A stretch of 64,000 nucleotides of DNA from Verrucomicrobiota bacterium (GTDB taxonomy: Bacteria; Verrucomicrobiota; Verrucomicrobiia; Limisphaerales; JACRJZ01). This document shows, piece after piece, positions 1-10,520 of this stretch. Each line of letters opens with the position of its first letter. Position 1 is the stretch's first letter. The DNA is taken from positions 56,737 to 120,736 of the forward strand of contig JACRJZ010000124.1 in NCBI GenBank assembly GCA_016219875.1. The letters run 5' to 3'. The position numbers and the translations under genes are program-made. The notes beneath the pieces are model-generated. The model had not been told where the DNA came from. It saw only the letters and a list, made by a program, of their open reading frames with translations, and made no database searches.

Positions 1-2566
1 TCGGGTTCAGGATTACGACGTCATAAATGCCCGCCTGCGACACCAGCACCCCCGGCAGCGTGAGCGAGTGGCTGGGGGCCGCAGAGGTGACGGCGCCGCC
101 AACAACGCCGCCGTTGAACCGCCAGCGATAGACGAAATTGCTCATGCCGCTCACGTCCACGGAGAAGTTCACCGTCGCGCCGGGCAGGACCGTCTGGTGC
201 GCGGGCGGGCTGACGACGATGACGGGATCGCCCACGGCGATGTTGAGATGCACCAGTCCCATTGCGGAGATGTCCGCGCCGTCCACGGCGATGAAGTAGA
301 TCGTGCCCGCCGTGGCGGGGAAACTCACGTCGCTCCAGGTCACGCCGGGCCGGGCGTCGTTGTTGCAGGCGATGTTGGTGAGCGTGGCGAAGTCCGTGCC
401 CGGGCCGATGTACACGGCCAGCACCGTGTCGAAGTCGCTCCCCGCGGTGGTGACGCGCATCGTGCCGTTGGTGGGGGCCTGGTAGGCATACCACTTGGAG
501 TGATGCGGCCCGCCGTTGCCGCAGTGCGCCATTTCGCCCGGCTCTGTGCCGGCGCCCCAGGTGCTGAAGATCTGCGTGGTGGTGAAGCCGCGCCGGCCCG
601 AGCCGCCGCCGGACTTACCCCGCGATTTCGCCGTGGCCACTCCACTCGTCTGCCCCAGGGCCGCGACGCTGGACCGGGCCACGTGATCCATCGTGTCCAG
701 GAACTTGTCCCGGGCCAGGGCGTTGGTGTCGCCGTGGGAGTTGAACTGCAGTTCGACACGGGACGAACGGTTGGTCACGCCTTGATTCACAATGGCCGCC
801 TGGTAAATGCCGACGTCTGTGTCCAAGGTCGGCGGCCGACAGAACCGATTGGTGCGGTCCACGGAGAGGAGCACATTCGATATGGGCTTGCCGTTGAGCA
901 GCCAAACGAGTTCCGCGCCGGGTTGAGGGTCGCAGAAGACGATCTCGAAGCAGTGCGGCTCGCCGGGTCGCAACACCCCGTCGCGCGGCTGGAGGAGAAT
1001 GCAGGGCAAGGGAGCGGTCGTTGGCTCCAGGCCGCATTCCAGCACAATGTTGCCGCGGGCCGAGTCGAAGCCGGCCACCGCGATGTGGTATTCCCGCCCG
1101 GCGACGGCATTGAACCGGACCACGCTCCAGCCGTAGGGGTTCGCGCCGGGCGCATTCGCAGCGCTGTCGCTGGAGTCATCATCGTCATCGCTCGCCACCT
1201 CGACCAAGTTGGAGACGACGTCCCCGGTGTACACCGCAAGCAGGGTGTCGAAGTCGCTGTTCGCCGTGGTGATCTTGGCCACGCCGGTGGCAGGCGCTTT
1301 CCAGGTCAGCCATACCGAATTGGTGCCACGCTTGCCGGCGTGCAGCGGTTCGCCCGGCTCGGCCATCGCCCCATAGTTCACGCCGTGGCCCTTGAAGTAA
1401 ATTGACTGAGTCGGACCGGACCCGCCTGGGAAGCGGTCCGAGAACAGCAGTTCTTCGACAAAGACTTCGAGCATGGCGACGCTGCTGCAAACGGTGCCGG
1501 CGCTGTTGAAGACGCACGCCTGGTAAGCGCCCGCGTGGGCCGTGTTCACGTTCTTGAGCACGAGCAGCCGGTTCGTCGCGCCGGCGAGATCGACGCCGTT
1601 GAATTGCCACTGGTAGAAGAAAGGCCCTGTCCCGTCCGCTTGGGCCACGAAGAGGGCCATCCCGCCCACGGGCAAGTTCAGGCTCACCGGCTGCACGGTG
1701 ATGAGCGGCGCCTCCGCGGCTTGGAGCGCAGCGTTCGAGCTTTGCACGGTTTCCGCCGCGTTGCTCACGACGACCGAATACGTGCCCAGATTGTTCGCGG
1801 TCACTCTGGTCACGGTGAAGGTGCTGTCATTGGCCCCGGCGATCGGCTTGCCGTTGAAGAGCCACTGGAAGAACAGCGGCGTGCTGCCGGTGGCCACGAC
1901 GTTGAACGTGGCGGTCGATTCCAGCGGCACGCGCTGGTCTTGAGGCTGGATCAGAATGACCGGGGGCAGCAGCACGCTCACGGACACAGGGTCGCTGACC
2001 GCGATACCGAAAGCGTTGGAGACAATCACGGCATACGGCCCGGCTTCCTTGGGGCCGACGGTGCGGAGCAGCAACACCGGGTTGGTCATGCCGGGCAGGT
2101 TCGTGCCGAAAAAAGTCCACTGGTAACGGAGCGGCGTGGTGCCGGTCGCGACCACGCTCAACTCCACGTCCGTCCCGGCGAGGGCGGTGATGGAAACCGG
2201 CGGCACCACAATCGCCGGCGGCAGTCCCACCACCAGCCGGGCCAGGGCGCTGGTGACCGAGCCATACTGATTCTGCACCAGCACCCGGTAGTTGCCCGCT
2301 TGGAGCGGTTGAACGTTGCGGAGGCCAAGCACAGGCCCATTCGTACCGATGGGCGTGCCCAGACCGGTGGTGCCCGTGGCGTAGAACCACTGGTAGTTCA
2401 GCGGCGTGGTGCCCTGTGCCGTGACCGTGAACGTCGCGTTGCTGCCCAGCGGCACGAACAGATTGGTCGGCTGCTGGGTGATGACTGGAGGAAGGTTCGC
2501 GGCTCCCGCCTTCACCAGAAGGCCGGCCCCGAGCCCGAGCACCGCAATCGAAAAGGTCGTTCTCAC
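1..2566 (-). CDS. Large secreted protein with tandem Ig-like domains (3' end outside window)
   Basis: The frame is open from a GTG at 2566 to the left edge, about 855 codons, and has no stop at the edge, so the C-terminus is missing. The N-terminus (MRTTFSIAVLGLGAG...) is a signal peptide ending near AGAA. At least four Ig-like modules of about 85-90 residues follow; each has a 'YQW..NG' strand and ends 'G.Y.VVVSNA.G'. Two copies of a later module carry 'TTA.SDFDT.LAVYTG', typical of pre-peptidase C-terminal-like beta sandwiches. Such proteins are common in Verrucomicrobiota and are thought to be exported or surface attached; binding partner unknown. GTG is chosen because it gives the signal peptide and no ATG lies nearby in frame. 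The gene diverges from the FecR-barrel gene at 2828. Confidence 0.85.
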   Translation of the reverse strand, partial: MRTTFSIAVLGLGAGLLVKAGAANLPPVITQQPTNLFVPLGSNATFTVTAQGTTPLNYQWFYATGTTGLGTPIGTNGPVLGLRNVQPLQAGNYRVLVQNQYGSVTSALARLVVGLPPAIVVPPVSITALAGTDVELSVVATGTTPLRYQWTFFGTNLPGMTNPVLLLRTVGPKEAGPYAVIVSNAFGIAVSDPVSVSVLLPPVILIQPQDQRVPLESTATFNVVATGSTPLFFQWLFNGKPIAGANDSTFTVTRVTANNLGTYSVVVSNAAETVQSSNAALQAAEAPLITVQPVSLNLPVGGMALFVAQADGTGPFFYQWQFNGVDLAGATNRLLVLKNVNTAHAGAYQACVFNSAGTVCSSVAMLEVFVEELLFSDRFPGGSGPTQSIYFKGHGVNYGAMAEPGEPLHAGKRGTNSVWLTWKAPATGVAKITTANSDFDTLLAVYTGDVVSNLVEVASDDDDDSSDSAANAPGANPYGWSVVRFNAVAGREYHIAVAGFDSARGNIVLECGLEPTTAPLPCILLQPRDGVLRPGEPHCFEIVFCDPQPGAELVWLLNGKPISNVLLSVDRTNRFCRPPTLDTDVGIYQAAIVNQGVTNRSSRVELQFNSHGDTNALARDKFLDTMDHVARSSVAALGQTSGVATAKSRGKSGGGSGRRGFTTTQIFSTWGAGTEPGEMAHCGNGGPHHSKWYAYQAPTNGTMRVTTAGSDFDTVLAVYIGPGTDFATLTNIACNNDARPGVTWSDVSFPATAGTIYFIAVDGADISAMGLVHLNIAVGDPVIVVSPPAHQTVLPGATVNFSVDVSGMSNFVYRWRFNGGVVGGAVTSAAPSHSLTLPGVLVSQAGIYDVVILNP

Positions 2567-2827
2567 GTTTCTCAATTCTGATCTGGTGCCTAAACTAGCA
2601 GAGTCGAAACCAAACTCCATCCCAGATTGCGGCCTCGCGGGACTTTTTGCGCCCCTCCGTCAAGGCACGGGACAGGTTTGCTTCGATACGGGGCAGGCCG
2701 AGGCGCGGTGAAGCCTTCGTGCCACCGCGCCACCACCGGCGCAACTTGGCCTGATTCTCTTCCGCCGGTGGCAGCGGCTGTGCTCAGGAAGAGGATTGTC
2801 AGTTTCGCAAATTCGCGCAGACTGCCG

Positions 2828-5800
2828 ATGTCGGTTGAGCAAAACCTCTATGAAGGGACTCGGTTGAAAACGGTCAAGACCATCTTAGTTGGCTTCCTGC
2901 TGGCGGCGGGAACGGTGCTCGCGGCGCAACCTCCGGCCGGCGCTTCGCCGCACGACAGCGTGCTGCTCAGCCTCGAGGGCAAGGTCGAGGTCTGGCGCGT
3001 GGGCGCGGCGCAGTGGCTGCCCGCCCGCACCAACCTCCACTTGGCCGCCGGCGACCGCGTCCGCACCGGCCTGCGCAGCCGCGCCGCCGTGCAGCTTTCC
3101 GACCTCAGTGTGCTCCGGCTGAACCAACTCACCACCATCGAAATCCAGCCGGCAGCCGAGGCGGGCCGCCCGCACTCGTTGGAGATGAAGTCCGGCACGC
3201 TCTACTTCTTCAATCGTGAGCGGCCTTCGGAAATGCGCTTCCGCACGCCGGTCGCGTCCGGCGCCATCCGCGGCACGGAGTTCATCCTGGCGGTCGCGGA
3301 GGACGGACGCACGGAAGTGACGCTCGTGGACGGCAAGGTCGATCTCAGCAACGAAGCCGGCCAAGTCAGCTTGGCCAACGGCGAACAGGGCATCGTCGAA
3401 GCCGGCCAAGTGCCCCGCAAGACGGCAGTCATCCAGACGATCAACCTCATGCAGTGGGCGCTCTATTATCCCGGCGTGCTCGACCCGGACGAACTGGGCC
3501 TCAGCCCCGAAGAACAGCAGTCGCTCGCCGGCTCTTTGAACGCCTACCGCACTGGCGATCTACTCGCCGCGCAGGCGAATTACCCTGAAGGCCGGATCGC
3601 GAATTCTCCCGCGGAGAGGACCTACCGCGCCGCCACGCTGCTCGCCATCGGGCAAGTGGACGAGGCCGACGCGATGCTCAAGCCGGTTTCCTCGCCGCTC
3701 GCCGACGCGTTGCGCGAAGTCGTCGCCGCCGTGAAGAACCAGCCGGCCTCTCGCGCCACCGAGCCGGCCACCGCCACGGAATGGATGGCGCGCTCCTACT
3801 CATTGCAGGCGCGGTCCAGTCTCGCCGAAGCGCGCCAGGCCGCCGCGGCCGCCACGAAAAAATCGCCGCACTTCGGCTTCGCCTGGGTGCGGCTGGCCGA
3901 ACTGGAATTCAGCTTCGGTCGCACGGACGCCGCTCGCGCTGCACTTGAGAAGGGAGTTCAGCTTTCCCCACGCCATGCCCAGGGCCTCGCGCTGAAAGGC
4001 TTTGTGCTCGCGGCGCGGAACCAGATCGCGTCGGCCCTCGCTGAATTCGACCGGGCCATCGCCATTGATGGCGGCCTCGGCAATGCCTGGTTGGGGCGCG
4101 GTCTTTGTCACATTCGCCAGGGTCACGCCGCCGAGGGCCGCAAGGATTTGCAGGTCGCCGCGGCGCTGGAGCCGCAGCGTGCGCTGTTCCGCAGTTATCT
4201 CGGCAAGGCTTGGAGCCACACCCGCGACCACGGCCGCGCGGAAAAGGAATTGGACCTGGCGAAGAAACTCGATCCCAACGACCCCACGGCCTGGCTTTAC
4301 TCCGCTTTGCTGGCCCAGCAGGACAACCGCGTCAACGAAGCCGTCCGCGACCTGGAGCGCTCGCAAGAGCTGAACGACAACCGCTCGCTCTTCCGCTCGC
4401 GTCTGTTGCTCGACCAGGACCGCGCCGTGCGCAGCGCGAACCTTGCCGGCATCTACCGTGACGCCGGCATGACCGACGTGGGCGTGCGCGAAGCCGCCCG
4501 CGCCGTCAGCTATGACTATGCGAACTACTCCGCCCACTTGTTCCTGGCGGACAGCTATTACGACTTGATCGACTTCAAGACCGTCAACCTCCGCTACGAG
4601 ACGCCGTGGCAAAGCGAGTTGTTGCTGGCGAACCTCCTCGCTCCCGTCGGTGCCGCGCACCTCTCGCAGAACGTGTCGCAGCAGGAATATTCGCGGCTCT
4701 TCCAGCGCGACGGGCTGGGACTGAGTTCGAGCACCGAGTACTCCAGCCGTGGCGACTGGATTCAACACGCTTCCCAGCACGGCACGTTTGGCGGCACGGC
4801 CTACGCCATCGACGTGAACTACCTTTCGCAACGCGGCTACCAGGCGAACAACGATTTCGAGCAGACAGTCCTCACCGGCAAGTTCAAGCAGCAACTCACG
4901 GAGAAGGACAGCCTGTTGTTCCAGGTGGACAGCTATGACGCGCGCTACGGCGACCTCGCCCAGTACTACACCCAGACCAACGCCAGCCGCACTCTGCGTG
5001 TGAACGAGAAGCAGCAGCCCAATCTCCTCCTTGGCTATCACCGCGAATGGTCGCCTGAGAGCCACACCCTTTTTCTCTTCCGCCGCCTCGACAACACTTT
5101 TACGCAAGACGACACCGCCGCCCGCATGGTCACGCTGTATCACAACCCGCCCAGCGGCGGCGTGACTCCACCGCCCTATTTCGTGCGGACCTTCGACGGC
5201 TTTGGCCTCGGCTATGACAGCGAACTCACGGCCTACAGCGCAGAACTGCAACAGATCTGGCAGCGGCATCCCTACACGGTCATCGCCGGCATGCGCTACC
5301 AGCGCGGTGACATCGGGGTCCGCTCGCGGCTCACGCACGCGCCGATGGGCTTCCCCGGCGTGATCTTCACGCCTGGTTTCCCGCCGCAACCGTTTGATCT
5401 GCCGCAGACCGCCGGGAACACGTTGGAGCGCGTGACCGGTTACGCCTATTACCTCTGGCAGCTTTGCGAGCCGCTGCAGTTGACCGCCGGCCTGAGCGGC
5501 GACTACTTGAACTACCCGCGCAACAGCGAGGTGCCGCCGATCAACTCCCAGCAGGACGACCGCACGCAAGTTTCGCCCAAGGCCGGCTTCCTCTACCAGC
5601 CGTGGAAGAACACGACCTTCCGCGGCGCTTACTCGCGGTCGCTCGGCGGCGTGTATTACGACGCCAACGTGCGGCTCGAACCGACGCAGATCGCCGGTTT
5701 CAACCAAGCCTTCCGCAGCCTGCTGCCCGAATCCGTGGCCGGCTTGGTGCCGGGGACGCAGTTCGACCAAGTCGGGCTGGGGCTGGACCAGAAGTTCAAC

Positions 5801-6376
5801 ACCGGCACCTACGTGGGCCTCACCGGCGAAATCCTGTGGTCGTCCGGTGCGCGGGATGTCGGCGTGTTCAACTACGACGGCACGACGGTCCCCCCGCCCG
5901 CGGGCGCGACGACGGAGGAGTTGGACTTCCGCGAGCGTTCGCTGACGCTGACGATCAACCAACTTGTCGGGAACAACTTCTCCCTCGGCGCGCGGTATCG
6001 CGTGAGTGACGCGCATCTGCGCGACCGCCTTCCTGGCATCCCGGTCAGTGCCTTCGCGGGCGCGGACCGCGTGCTCTCCGCCACGCTCCACCAACTCGAC
6101 CTCTACGCGCTGGCGTACCACCGCTGCGGCTTCTTCGGCGAGTTCGATGCGGTGTGGAACAGCCAGTCCAATGGCGGCTACTCTCCCGCTGAGCCGGGCG
6201 ACAGTTTCTGGCAGATGAATCTCTTCGTCGGCTACCGTTTCGCACGCCGGCACGCCGAAGTCCGTCTTGGCGTTCTGAACCTCGCCGGCCGCGACTACAG
6301 CCTCAATCCGCTCACGCTCTACACGGAACTGCCGCGGGAACGGACCTTCGTGGCGAGCTTGAAGTTCTGGTTCTGA
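2828..6376 (+). CDS. FecR-domain / TPR / outer-membrane beta-barrel fusion protein
   Basis: 1182 residues from ATG 2828. A TTG at 2864 is the alternative start: it follows an AAGGG motif at 2854-2857 and would begin exactly at the signal peptide (KTVKTILVGFLLAAGTVLAA). Order of parts: signal peptide; FecR-like domain, about residues 40-190 (LLSLEGKVEV, GDRVRTG, TPVASGAIRGTEF); a TPR-rich alpha-helical region, about 210-590, with A/L-rich 34-residue repeats; then about 560 residues rich in alternating aromatic and polar strands, ending in FVASLKFWF. A terminal Phe after alternating residues is the usual outer-membrane barrel insertion signal. Families known: FecR domains sense or anchor at the envelope, TPRs bind proteins. 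That the barrel transports something is inference; no TonB box or plug is evident. Confidence 0.85.
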   Translation: MSVEQNLYEGTRLKTVKTILVGFLLAAGTVLAAQPPAGASPHDSVLLSLEGKVEVWRVGAAQWLPARTNLHLAAGDRVRTGLRSRAAVQLSDLSVLRLNQLTTIEIQPAAEAGRPHSLEMKSGTLYFFNRERPSEMRFRTPVASGAIRGTEFILAVAEDGRTEVTLVDGKVDLSNEAGQVSLANGEQGIVEAGQVPRKTAVIQTINLMQWALYYPGVLDPDELGLSPEEQQSLAGSLNAYRTGDLLAAQANYPEGRIANSPAERTYRAATLLAIGQVDEADAMLKPVSSPLADALREVVAAVKNQPASRATEPATATEWMARSYSLQARSSLAEARQAAAAATKKSPHFGFAWVRLAELEFSFGRTDAARAALEKGVQLSPRHAQGLALKGFVLAARNQIASALAEFDRAIAIDGGLGNAWLGRGLCHIRQGHAAEGRKDLQVAAALEPQRALFRSYLGKAWSHTRDHGRAEKELDLAKKLDPNDPTAWLYSALLAQQDNRVNEAVRDLERSQELNDNRSLFRSRLLLDQDRAVRSANLAGIYRDAGMTDVGVREAARAVSYDYANYSAHLFLADSYYDLIDFKTVNLRYETPWQSELLLANLLAPVGAAHLSQNVSQQEYSRLFQRDGLGLSSSTEYSSRGDWIQHASQHGTFGGTAYAIDVNYLSQRGYQANNDFEQTVLTGKFKQQLTEKDSLLFQVDSYDARYGDLAQYYTQTNASRTLRVNEKQQPNLLLGYHREWSPESHTLFLFRRLDNTFTQDDTAARMVTLYHNPPSGGVTPPPYFVRTFDGFGLGYDSELTAYSAELQQIWQRHPYTVIAGMRYQRGDIGVRSRLTHAPMGFPGVIFTPGFPPQPFDLPQTAGNTLERVTGYAYYLWQLCEPLQLTAGLSGDYLNYPRNSEVPPINSQQDDRTQVSPKAGFLYQPWKNTTFRGAYSRSLGGVYYDANVRLEPTQIAGFNQAFRSLLPESVAGLVPGTQFDQVGLGLDQKFNTGTYVGLTGEILWSSGARDVGVFNYDGTTVPPPAGATTEELDFRERSLTLTINQLVGNNFSLGARYRVSDAHLRDRLPGIPVSAFAGADRVLSATLHQLDLYALAYHRCGFFGEFDAVWNSQSNGGYSPAEPGDSFWQMNLFVGYRFARRHAEVRLGVLNLAGRDYSLNPLTLYTELPRERTFVASLKFWF

Positions 6377-6380
6377 AACT

Positions 6381-6492
6381 CGGAGCGCGACTGTCCCAGC
6401 CGCAGCAACCAAAGAATGGAGGAGGCTTTGGAGAAGATTCCCGCGGCTTGGTGCCTTGGAACGTGGCTGCGGCTGAGACAGCCGCGTTCCAC
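6381..6492. repeat. Inverted pair of a short palindromic element between convergent genes
   Basis: GGAGCGCGACTGTCCCAGC at about 6383 recurs in reverse complement at 6456-6490, where GGAACG...CGTTCC closes an outer stem over an inner CGGCTG/CAGCCG stem. The element fills the gap between the convergent FecR-barrel gene and argS. It may work as a bidirectional terminator, but there is no T-run; an interspersed repeat is the better reading. Confidence 0.5.
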
Positions 6493-8265
<1,773 letters not shown>

Positions 8266-8272
8266 GGAGAGA

Positions 8273-8293
8273 AATGCGGAATGCGGAATGGGG
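8273..8293. repeat. Heptamer tandem array (AATGCGG)3 upstream of argS
   Basis: Units AATGCGG, AATGCGG, AATGGGG lie in the short gap between the argS start (8265) and the end of the PTS IIA gene (8342). Same 7-bp period as the other arrays nearby. Confidence 0.65.
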
Positions 8294-8341
8294 AGCCGGC
8301 GGAAGGCTCGCCAGGGAAACGACTGGGAGCGCCCGTTGGGA

Positions 8342-8812
8342 TTACGCCTTCGTCCCGGATTGCGACTTGATGATCTTGAACATCGCCTCCGCGCTGGGGG
8401 CCTCTTCGAGCGCCTTCCGAAATTCGTTTCGATGAAGCAGCTTGGCGATCTCGGCCAGGGTGTGGAGGTGTTTCTGAAACTGGCCCTGGGGCACCAGGAA
8501 GAGCATCACCAGCGTGACCGGCTGGTTGTCCAAGGCGTCGAAATTCACCCCCGCCTTGGAGCGGCCCAGCGCGCCGGTGACTTCGTAAATCAGGTCCGTC
8601 GAGGCGTGGGGAATGCCGATGCCGAAGCCGATGCCGGTGCTCATCGACGTCTCGCGCTTGCGCACGACGCCAGAGATGGCCTCACGATGCTCGGCCTTGA
8701 TCCGGCCGGTGGCCACGAGGTTGCTGATCAACTCTTCGATGGCTTCCCAGCGGTCTTTGGCCTGCAGTTCCGGCACGATCTGCGCAGGGGTTAAGATGTC
8801 GCCCAGGTTCAT
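8342..8812 (-). CDS. PTS IIA (fructose/nitrogen-type) phosphoacceptor protein
   Basis: 156 residues from the ATG at 8812 (MNLGDILTPAQIVPEL); a longer in-frame start at 8902 adds a non-conserved tail. The whole protein is one PTS EIIA type 2 domain, the usual size for a stand-alone EIIA-Ntr-like protein. The phosphorylated His lies in GIGIPHAST, the signature of the family, with RKRETSMSTGIGFG before it. Known members take phosphate from HPr or NPr; stand-alone copies far from EIIB/EIIC genes usually regulate rather than transport. No transporter genes flank it here, so a regulatory role is inferred. Probably co-directional with argS. Confidence 0.88.
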   Translation of the reverse strand: MNLGDILTPAQIVPELQAKDRWEAIEELISNLVATGRIKAEHREAISGVVRKRETSMSTGIGFGIGIPHASTDLIYEVTGALGRSKAGVNFDALDNQPVTLVMLFLVPQGQFQKHLHTLAEIAKLLHRNEFRKALEEAPSAEAMFKIIKSQSGTKA

Positions 8813-8869
8813 AGAACGGCAAACAAAGTTGCGCCATTTCGCCCAAACCGTCCGGTCAATGCAAGAGCG

Positions 8870-8890
8870 AATTCTGAATTCTGAAATCCG
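8870..8890. repeat. Heptamer tandem array (AATTCTG)n
   Basis: Units AATTCTG, AATTCTG, AAATCCG lie between the divergent PTS IIA and zinc-ribbon genes. This is short, and counted only because four further 7-bp arrays lie within 4 kb. Confidence 0.55.
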
Positions 8891-9024
8891 TCCGCCCGCC
8901 AAGATTGCCTGTTGCCATCTCCAGGGGACTGAGGATAATGCGCCGCGTCAACCGGTCGCTCTCTCATGCTGCCAGGATCGTGCGCCAAGGGAGCGGGGCG
9001 AGAGAGTTAACTGCAGCGGGCCAG

Positions 9025-9429
9025 ATGAATCCTGAATCCAACATGGACGAACCGGGACAAAGCGAGTCCGCGAACCCGCCTCTCGCGGAGGGACAGCTTG
9101 CCTGCGCGAAGTGCGGCGCGATCCAGCCTAAAGGGCGGCGTCACTGTGACCAATGCGGGGCGAAGCTCTACCGGCGCTGTCCGAGGTGCAGGGTTCGCAA
9201 CGACATGACGGCGCAGTTCTGTGTGGAATGCGGCACGTCGCTGGAACCGACTTTGGCGCGGAGCGTCCAGCAGCAACTTCACAAGCCGCTGCGAAAGATC
9301 AGACGCTGGCGGTGGTTGCGAAACATCCTGGTCGTGATCGCCCTCGGCGCCGCTCTCTACCAGGGACTCCGCTTCTTCGGCGTCATCAAGGAAATGCGGG
9401 CTGCCGAAACCCAACTCCAGGACAAGTGA
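9025..9429 (+). CDS. Double zinc-ribbon, single-pass membrane protein
   Basis: 134 residues from ATG 9025 (MNPESNMDEPG); other possible starts are ATG 9043 and, upstream, 8938. Four CxxC pairs form two zinc ribbons: CAKCG..HCDQCG and CPRCR..FCVECG (about residues 30-80). A basic stretch and one hydrophobic helix (NILVVIALGAALYQGLRFF) follow near the C-terminus. The family is widespread, of unknown function; the ribbons should bind zinc on the cytoplasmic side and may hold partner proteins. No operon partner: both neighbours are on the other strand. Confidence 0.7.
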   Translation: MNPESNMDEPGQSESANPPLAEGQLACAKCGAIQPKGRRHCDQCGAKLYRRCPRCRVRNDMTAQFCVECGTSLEPTLARSVQQQLHKPLRKIRRWRWLRNILVVIALGAALYQGLRFFGVIKEMRAAETQLQDK

Positions 9430-9492
9430 CGAGTCCCGCCACGGCACCACGTCTCAAGCCCGTTTCATCACCCGCCTCTTTGGCGTTCGGCT

Positions 9493-10242
9493 TCACTTGG
9501 ATTCACGCATCGTAACTTTGCCCGTGGCCGCCCACTCGGTGCCGCGCAAGAGCAGCGTCTGAAAGCCGGGCGCATTCATGAACGCGGCCTCGTGGCCAAG
9601 AAGCAGCGTGAAGCCGCGGCCCTGGCCGAACTCCGTGACCAGCGCAACGGGCTGAGCGTCGCCGGTGGCCAGCACTTTGACGCCGGACTGCACGCCGGGT
9701 TTGAGCCAGAGTTCGTCATTGGTCTTGAAGGGCGTGAGGCCGCGCGTGATCGGGTGGTCCGCGACAGGCTGGACGGTGAATTCGTGCGGCGCGCTGTGGC
9801 TGGTCTGGCCCAGGTTCCACGAAGCGCCGCCGAGTTGCTGATACTCGGGCCAGTCATAGAACGAGCAACTGCCCGCGTGGACCACGACATGGCCGCCGCC
9901 AGAGCGCACGAAGTGGAGAAACGCCGCGCGCGTGGCCGCGGGCCAGTTCGTGACCGGCACGTTGCCCCAGGCGTTCCAGTTGCAGAGGATGACGTCACAG
10001 CGCGCGAATGCGTCCGCCGTGCAGCGGTCGGGCCGCTCGGTGACTTCGACGGTGAAGCGCCCGCTGTTGGTGAGGATCGACGCGAGCTTCGGAGTGGTTT
10101 GTTTCCAATCGTGGTTGTTTTGTCCGCTGAAGATCAGCACGCGCACCGGCGGTTCCGCCGCGCGCAGACTTCCGGCAGTCAGAGAGAAGATTCCAGCGAA
10201 GAGCAGCCGTCCCATCCAATTCCGGCACGATGTTGTCTTCAT
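9493..10242 (-). CDS. ThuA-like domain protein, secreted
   Basis: 249 residues from ATG 10242; an ATG at 10254 adds four residues. A signal peptide (LLFAGIFSLTAGSLRAA) precedes a ThuA-like / glutamine amidotransferase-like fold: VLIFSGQNNHDWKQTTP, then VILCNWNAWG, then GGGHVVVHAG and LLLGHEAAF. In ThuA-like enzymes these His and loop motifs lie in the active site. Family members are linked to sugar and trehalose metabolism, and in Verrucomicrobiota and Planctomycetes are very often exported. The substrate here is unknown. Convergent with the zinc-ribbon gene. Confidence 0.82.
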   Translation of the reverse strand: MKTTSCRNWMGRLLFAGIFSLTAGSLRAAEPPVRVLIFSGQNNHDWKQTTPKLASILTNSGRFTVEVTERPDRCTADAFARCDVILCNWNAWGNVPVTNWPAATRAAFLHFVRSGGGHVVVHAGSCSFYDWPEYQQLGGASWNLGQTSHSAPHEFTVQPVADHPITRGLTPFKTNDELWLKPGVQSGVKVLATGDAQPVALVTEFGQGRGFTLLLGHEAAFMNAPGFQTLLLRGTEWAATGKVTMRESK

Positions 10243-10341
10243 GGCGGGAAGCATGGCGGCCCAGTGCGGCTCAGGGAAGCTTGTTTCGTCAGGGGCGGTT
10301 CTAAAACGCCGCAGCCGCCGACGTGAGAATGCGCTGTCTTG

Positions 10342-10376
10342 ATTTCAAATTTCAAATTTCAAATTTCAGATTTGAA
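10342..10376. repeat. Heptamer tandem array (ATTTCAA)n
   Basis: Five units: three ATTTCAA, then ATTTCAG and ATTTGAA. AT-rich in GC-rich surroundings, in the gap between the divergent ThuA-like and lnt genes. It could also affect a promoter there, which I cannot judge. Confidence 0.8.
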
Positions 10377-10380
10377 GAGT

Positions 10381-10403
10381 GAGCCTCCTCACGTCGGAGG
10401 CTA
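10381..10403. repeat. Partial copy of the GAGCCTCCTCACGTCGG palindromic element
   Basis: GAGCCTCCTCACGTCGG followed by AGGCTAC matches one arm of the element at 23137-23207 in the P-type ATPase gene. Only one arm is present here, directly after the heptamer array. Confidence 0.55.
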
Positions 10404-10520
10404 CGATTTCGAAGGCGGCTCATTGGCGACAGAAACTCCGCTGGCGGCGGCCCGGCAGCGCCGAACCACTCTTCGCGCTTCGCTTGCCGCCGCGGGGCAA
10501 GTCCTGCAAGCTCACCCGCC

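Noticed and set aside
68..2581. Long open frames on the plus strand (68-1405, 1535-2581)
   Set aside because: They mirror the Ig-like gene on the minus strand, are rich in Arg, Gly, His and Val, and show no domain, as expected for antisense frames in GC-rich genes.
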